Assembly (NCBI GenBank): GCA_001786095.1
Contig: MFVN01000018.1
Coordinates: forward strand, 1 to 8,814
From: Candidatus Nomurabacteria bacterium RIFCSPLOWO2_02_FULL_42_17
GTDB lineage: Bacteria; Patescibacteriota; Minisyncoccia; Phycocordibacterales; MFVN01
DNA: 8,814 nucleotides
Reading direction: 5' to 3'
The notes below the pieces were generated by a model. It ran no database searches and was not told the origin of the DNA. It saw only the letters and a list, made by a program, of their open reading frames with translations. This document shows positions 5,834 through 8,814 of the stretch, piece after piece. Numbering within the stretch: position 1 is the first letter of the stretch; each line of letters starts with the position of its first letter. The translations under genes and the position numbers were made by a program.

Positions 5834-6250
5834 TTATTTTGCGGTGGCAGGTGGCTCGGGTAAAAATTTTATTGCTCCGGTAATAGCCAAGATAACTCCA
5901 CTAAGAGCGGAAACAAACAATGCTCCGAGAGCCAAAAAAGCCATCTTTTCGCTGGGAAAGTTACTTATCCATTGACTATTTTCAAAAAGGGCATTTATTT
6001 TATATACAGCAGTACCAGCCCATCCCATACCAAGAACAATTAACGTACTTCCTAGTATTTTTATTTTGCCTGAAATTTTCTGTATATTTTCAGGAGTTAA
6101 TTCCATATCTTTTATTTCTCCAGCTAAAGTTTTTGTTTCAAGTAAGAATTTTTTTATTTCTTTTACTTTTTCTGGATTTTCCATAATACCAATTTCTTCT
6201 ATCACTTCTCCCGGAAAACCAGTTACTACTCCACCTTCTTTTTCCTTCAT
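5834..6250 (-). CDS. small membrane protein, two predicted helices, family unknown
   Basis: A 138-residue protein that I do not recognise. Residues 1-60 are charged and probably helical (ENPEKVKEIKKFLLETK). Two hydrophobic segments follow: about 65-83 (ILGSTLIVLGMGWAGTAVY) and 104-125 (AFLALGALFVSALSGVILAI), and the tail is LPEPPATAK. There is no signal peptide, so both ends are probably on the same side of the membrane, with a long soluble N-terminal part. The first ATG is used because no better ribosome binding site marks the internal ATG at 6183. It lies 37 bases downstream of the 48-residue gene, in the same direction and without a terminator between them, so they are likely co-transcribed. 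Confidence 0.75.
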   Translation of the reverse strand: MKEKEGGVVTGFPGEVIEEIGIMENPEKVKEIKKFLLETKTLAGEIKDMELTPENIQKISGKIKILGSTLIVLGMGWAGTAVYKINALFENSQWISNFPSEKMAFLALGALFVSALSGVILAITGAIKFLPEPPATAK

Positions 6251-6287
6251 ATTGTTTGTATTTTTAATATTTATAATTTAAACGACC

Positions 6288-6434
6288 TTAATCTTCTTTT
6301 TGAATTTTAACCAAATCATCTTTCATACTTCTTAACAACCCATTGAACATTCTAAAAAATTCAATTTTTTCATCGTCAGTAGCGGTTTTATTTTTTATTT
6401 TTTCAGCCAGCTCTTTTAATTTATTTTCATCCAT
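6288..6434 (-). CDS. small charged helical protein, 48 aa, unknown function
   Basis: Begins MDENKLKELAEKIKN and ends LVKIQKED, with TAA at 6288-6290. It is rich in Lys, Glu and Asp with heptad-like Leu/Ile/Phe spacing, suggesting a helical or coiled-coil peptide. It lies downstream of the consensus promoter at 6554-6582 and directly upstream of the two-helix membrane protein, whose N-terminal half has a similar charged helical character. The pairing suggests a two-gene unit, but no family is recognised. The start lacks a close Shine-Dalgarno sequence, as with most genes here. Confidence 0.6.
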   Translation of the reverse strand: MDENKLKELAEKIKNKTATDDEKIEFFRMFNGLLRSMKDDLVKIQKED

Positions 6435-6449
6435 AAGTTTTTATTTTTA

Positions 6450-6467
6450 TCTCCGTTCGAGCGGAGA
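6450..6467. repeat. short palindrome in the leader of the small minus-strand operon
   Basis: tctccg (6450-6455) pairs with cggaga (6462-6467) around TTCGAG. In the minus-strand transcript it lies 15 bases before the ATG at 6434 and contains the only GGAGA nearby. It could affect translation or be another dispersed palindrome. Confidence 0.45.
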
Positions 6468-6553
6468 AAGTACTAGGTGATCGACCTTATTGATAATGTG
6501 CATTAATTCTAGCGCATATCGTCAATTTTCCCAATACCTTTTTCAACACTCCA

Positions 6554-6582
6554 ATTATATAGGAGAATAATCATTTTGTCAA
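6554..6582 (-). promoter_or_regulatory. perfect-consensus promoter of the small minus-strand operon
   Basis: On the minus strand: TTGACA (6582-6577), a 17-bp spacer, TATAAT (6559-6554). Both hexamers match consensus. The start is near 6547, giving a leader of about 113 nt. The leader has room for an 18-codon peptide (MHIINKVDHLVLSPLERR, 6503 to 6447) with no ribosome binding site, which is unproven. Confidence 0.8.
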
Positions 6583-6610
6583 CATTTTAATTTTTCACAA
6601 GATGTTTTTA

Positions 6611-6619
6611 TGTTACAAT
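6611..6619 (+). promoter_or_regulatory. extended -10 promoter of the large surface-protein gene, probably leaderless
   Basis: TGTTACAAT: TGn plus TACAAT at 6614-6619, ending six bases before the ATG at 6626. This is the same element and spacing as at the DUF192 gene. No Shine-Dalgarno sequence is present. Confidence 0.45.
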
Positions 6620-6625
6620 TACAAT

Positions 6626-8814
6626 ATGCGGGAACATCTGGAACGCATAAAGAATGTACTAAAGTTAGGCGACCGGGTCTGGCATTTCGATATTAATCCT
6701 GACCGCGTACGCGCCTTTTTCATGCGCCATGAACGCGCTTTTGGCTGGGGAATTTTCGGTTTGGTTGTTATTTTGATTTTTACCAGTACGCTTTTCACGC
6801 GCGCCTCCGTGGCGCGCTTTTATCCCGAACGTTGTTTAGGTGAATGGGAAAATCCGCAGGGCGCGCAAGGAATACCTAATGTTGTTTCTACATTTTCATC
6901 CGAAGAGGCTGTTTCGGCGGCGCTGGGTGTTTTAACTTATGATCGCGAGGAATATGAGCGTGGTTTAGCCGAGGAAGAATTGACTCGTCGTAAACAAATG
7001 GAATTTAACCGCCAGAATTCGGCAGTGCTAGAAAATCGCGCTGCCGATCTTTTTTGCGGGGATTTTCGCGGGGAAGTGCCAGCGGATGCGTTACCACAAA
7101 AATTTGTCCTTAAGTTTTCATGGGAAATGAAAGAAACTGTTTTGGAAGAAGGCCTAAATCCGCCCAATGGCGGATTGGCAGAGCCGACCATTGATACAAT
7201 TTTAGAAGAAGGGCTTAATCCAGAAGTTGTCGAGCCAACCATTGATACTTTGCCGGATAACCCCCTAGTTCCCCCTTATCAGGGGGATTTGATTCCACCT
7301 CCCCTGATAAGGGGAGGTCAGGAGGGGTTGGAGTTAGAGAAAGAACCCTCGGCTTTTTTTGAAATTTTCCATCAGGCCTTTGCACAAGAACCTGAACCAT
7401 CTCCTGAACTCCCGACGGGCGAAGCCGTCGGGACCCCAACTTCGGAGAACGTCGGGGTTGAACCAGTTTCTGAACCGAATCTACCGGAAGAATTACCAGT
7501 TCAAGAAATACCACCAGAAGTAGAAGTTATAACTGAAGAAGTTCCAGTATCTGTGCCAGAAGTCATTGAACAAGTCATTGAGAATATAACAGAACAGGTG
7601 GAGGAAGTTTTACCTTCCCCGACGTTGGACGTCGGGGAAGCACAAAGCGTTGCGAGCGGGGAATTTCTGGAAGTACTTATGAGTTTGGATGGGGCTAATT
7701 GGGAAACCATCGGGAGCGTCGGTCGTTCTAATTGGAAAAATATGGAAATTGAAATTGCGCCAGAAAAAATTGGCAGTTGGGATCAAATTTCACGATTGCA
7801 AATAAGCTTACGGTCAGTACTTTCCATAGATGTTGTGCCGGCTGTTTATCTGGACGCGATGTGGTTGGAAGTGAGTTATGAGAAAGGAGATGAACCGGAA
7901 ATTGAACTCACACCGGAAGAAATAGAAAAGGCGGAAAGAATAGAATTGGATTCAGATAAAATATTTTTAACTCCACCAAAATCTTTTCGGGCCGGAGAAT
8001 CTTGGGAGTTTGAAATAAATACTGAAGTTGATTCAGAAGAACTTCATGAATCAATACCTGAATCAGAACCCGAAGTTGTTCCAGAACCAGAATCCATAGT
8101 TGAACCAATTCCAGAATCTGAACCAAATCCAATAATAAATTTTCTTTTTAAAAAAGCTTTAGCTAAAAGCCCAAAAGTAAAAGTTCTTAAAGCAGAGATT
8201 TTTAACAATAACGGCGAGAGAATGGCGTCCGATATTTCTGTACAGGAAATAGATGGTAAAATTCGCCTAGTCGCGCCGGCGCCGCCGGCGATGTTCCGGC
8301 CGGGACGCTATGAAATTAAAGTTGATCTTTTGATTGACGGCAAATTGTACAGCTCCACCCAAAGTTTTTTATGGGGCGTGCTGGCAATCAACACTAATAA
8401 GTCTATTTTCCTGCCTGCGCAGACAGGTCTGCCGAACGAAAGCGCCTACCTGCAGATGGCTGTTTTGGATGATTCCGGACACACGGTTTGCGACGCGGAT
8501 TTAAAATTGGAAATCAAAGAACCGTCGGGGATAGTGATGGAACTTTCCGGCGCGCTCGGCACAATCATAAAATCGTCCACTTGCGGACCCGACAACGTAA
8601 CCGATAATCCGGATTATTTTTCTCATTACACTTTGGGCGGAACGGGAACTTACGCGCTTAAACTCACTAATTTAAAAAATAATTATGAAATTGCAGATAG
8701 TTTTGAAGTAAGAGATTCTGTTCCTTTTGAAATTGAACGAATTGGAGCTACTCGTATCAATCCATTTAAAGCGCGTTATGTGATGACTTTCAAAATAAAA
8801 GCTAGTCAGGATTT
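6626..8814 (+). CDS. large membrane-anchored surface protein, 3' end beyond the window
   Basis: Open for 729 codons from ATG 6626 to the window edge. Residues 1-42 are basic and cytoplasmic-like, about 42-58 form a membrane segment (GIFGLVVILIFTSTLF), and the rest is probably extracellular. Residues 171-208 hold a repeated LEEGLNP...EPTIDT unit. Residues about 205-345 are a low-complexity Glu/Pro/Val stalk containing most of the palindromic insertions. About 346-420 (SLDGANWETIGSV...VYLDAMWLEVSYE) look like a compact beta domain. A second Glu/Pro linker lies at about 468-500. Residues about 515-700 contain Ig- or MG2-like strands (RPGRYEIKVDLLIDGKLY; INTNKSIFLP; YLQMAVLDDSG). Function is unknown; a surface or adhesion role is inference. 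The start is supported by the -10 box, but an upstream alternative cannot be excluded. Confidence 0.85.
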   Translation, partial: MREHLERIKNVLKLGDRVWHFDINPDRVRAFFMRHERAFGWGIFGLVVILIFTSTLFTRASVARFYPERCLGEWENPQGAQGIPNVVSTFSSEEAVSAALGVLTYDREEYERGLAEEELTRRKQMEFNRQNSAVLENRAADLFCGDFRGEVPADALPQKFVLKFSWEMKETVLEEGLNPPNGGLAEPTIDTILEEGLNPEVVEPTIDTLPDNPLVPPYQGDLIPPPLIRGGQEGLELEKEPSAFFEIFHQAFAQEPEPSPELPTGEAVGTPTSENVGVEPVSEPNLPEELPVQEIPPEVEVITEEVPVSVPEVIEQVIENITEQVEEVLPSPTLDVGEAQSVASGEFLEVLMSLDGANWETIGSVGRSNWKNMEIEIAPEKIGSWDQISRLQISLRSVLSIDVVPAVYLDAMWLEVSYEKGDEPEIELTPEEIEKAERIELDSDKIFLTPPKSFRAGESWEFEINTEVDSEELHESIPESEPEVVPEPESIVEPIPESEPNPIINFLFKKALAKSPKVKVLKAEIFNNNGERMASDISVQEIDGKIRLVAPAPPAMFRPGRYEIKVDLLIDGKLYSSTQSFLWGVLAINTNKSIFLPAQTGLPNESAYLQMAVLDDSGHTVCDADLKLEIKEPSGIVMELSGALGTIIKSSTCGPDNVTDNPDYFSHYTLGGTGTYALKLTNLKNNYEIADSFEVRDSVPFEIERIGATRINPFKARYVMTFKIKASQD
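7142..7249 (+). repeat. tandem duplication within the surface protein, one copy carrying a palindrome
   Basis: Copy 1 (7142-7198, 19 codons) and copy 2 (7202-7249, 16 codons) both encode LEEGLNP...EPTIDT. Copy 1 is nine bases longer because it contains the palindrome at 7157-7176 where copy 2 reads ccagaagttgtc. Confidence 0.75.
7157..7176. repeat. in-frame palindrome in duplicated unit
   Basis: aatccgcc and ggcggatt form perfect 8-bp arms around CAAT. It encodes NPPNGGL. Comparison with the second tandem copy shows a replacement that lengthens the protein by three residues while keeping the frame. Confidence 0.7.
7258..7329 (+). repeat. 72-bp double-hairpin palindromic repeat, copy B (inside a coding sequence)
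   Basis: Inverted copy of 2890-2961, identical at 66 of 72 positions, with both hairpins intact (tccccct/aggggga and acctcccct/aggggaggt). The length is a multiple of three and the reading frame stays open through it, coding for NPLVPPYQGD...PPPLIRGGQEGL within the Glu/Pro stalk. The sequence looks unlike the surrounding Glu/Val-rich protein. Confidence 0.88.
7410..7433. repeat. in-frame palindrome in surface-protein stalk
   Basis: tcccgacgg and ccgtcggga are perfect 9-bp arms around GCGAAG, encoding PTGEAVGT. Confidence 0.7.
7433..7459. repeat. imperfect palindrome adjoining the previous one
   Basis: accccaac (7433-7440) faces gtcggggt (7451-7458) with one mismatch. It shares the gacg/cgtcgggg core with the palindromes at 7410-7433 and 7614-7640, suggesting a common family. 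Confidence 0.45.
7614..7640. repeat. in-frame perfect palindrome in surface-protein stalk
   Basis: cttccccgacgt and acgtcggggaag are perfect 12-bp arms around TGG, encoding PSPTLDVGEA. Confidence 0.75.
8410..8427. repeat. in-frame palindrome in Ig/MG2-like region
   Basis: cctgcctgc and gcagacagg are 9-bp arms with one mismatch. It encodes LPAQTG in a loop between predicted beta strands. A related but decayed form (cctgc...gcagg) occurs at about 3213-3227, before secA. Confidence 0.55.

Noticed and set aside
6937..7514. Two minus-strand frames of about 100 codons inside the surface-protein gene
   Set aside because: They arise from the repetitive Glu/Pro codons read backwards; the plus frame is open across the whole 2189 bases and has domain-like structure.

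Overview
The window looks like a piece of a Patescibacteria/CPR (probably Parcubacteria-like) genome. This is inferred from the mix of genes and their style: a SecA with a long insertion in the first nucleotide-binding domain and a shortened helical wing region, secreted or anchored multidomain surface proteins, very weak or absent Shine-Dalgarno sequences, and many short GC-rich palindromes scattered in and between genes. No internal TGA has to be read as sense, so the standard bacterial code fits and UGA-recoding lineages are unlikely. No taxonomic search was possible.

Layout, left to right. (1) Bases 1-236: the tail of an unrecognised reading frame, a strong hairpin and an extended -10 promoter. 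(2) 237-710 (+): a small exported DUF192 protein. It overlaps tail-to-tail, by 39 bp, with (3) 672-2318 (-): a secreted, C-terminally anchored protein with three fibronectin-III-like repeats and a DUF11-like domain. The intrinsic terminator serving the minus-strand gene lies inside the DUF192 coding sequence. (4) 2350-2400: back-to-back promoters whose -35 boxes overlap, driving the FN3 gene leftward and rnpB rightward. (5) 2407-2847 (+): RNase P RNA followed by its terminator. (6) 2890-3241: a 72-bp palindromic repeat, a good sigma-70-type promoter and a structured ~225-nt leader. (7) 3242-5710 (+): secA, the Sec translocase ATPase, carrying two palindromic insertions in its coding sequence. 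(8) 5711-5833: two terminator hairpins flanking an orphan promoter. (9) 6288-6434 and 5834-6250 (-): two small unrecognised genes, one soluble and one with two membrane segments, behind a consensus promoter. (10) 6626 to the end (+): at least 729 codons of a large membrane-anchored surface protein, open to the window edge.

How the genes relate. SecA would drive export of the DUF192 protein and the FN3 protein, both of which have N-terminal signal or anchor segments, and perhaps of the large protein with its N-terminal membrane anchor. rnpB is a housekeeping RNA. The set is therefore housekeeping plus cell-surface genes rather than a defence island.

The most unusual feature is a collection of palindromes inserted in frame into protein-coding DNA. 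One is a 72-bp double-hairpin element present twice in opposite orientations (66 of 72 positions identical), once between rnpB and secA and once inside the large surface-protein gene. Others worth following up are the terminator embedded in DUF192 coding sequence, the secA leader with mutually exclusive folds and a possible hydrophobic leader peptide, and two genes that appear to be transcribed without leaders.
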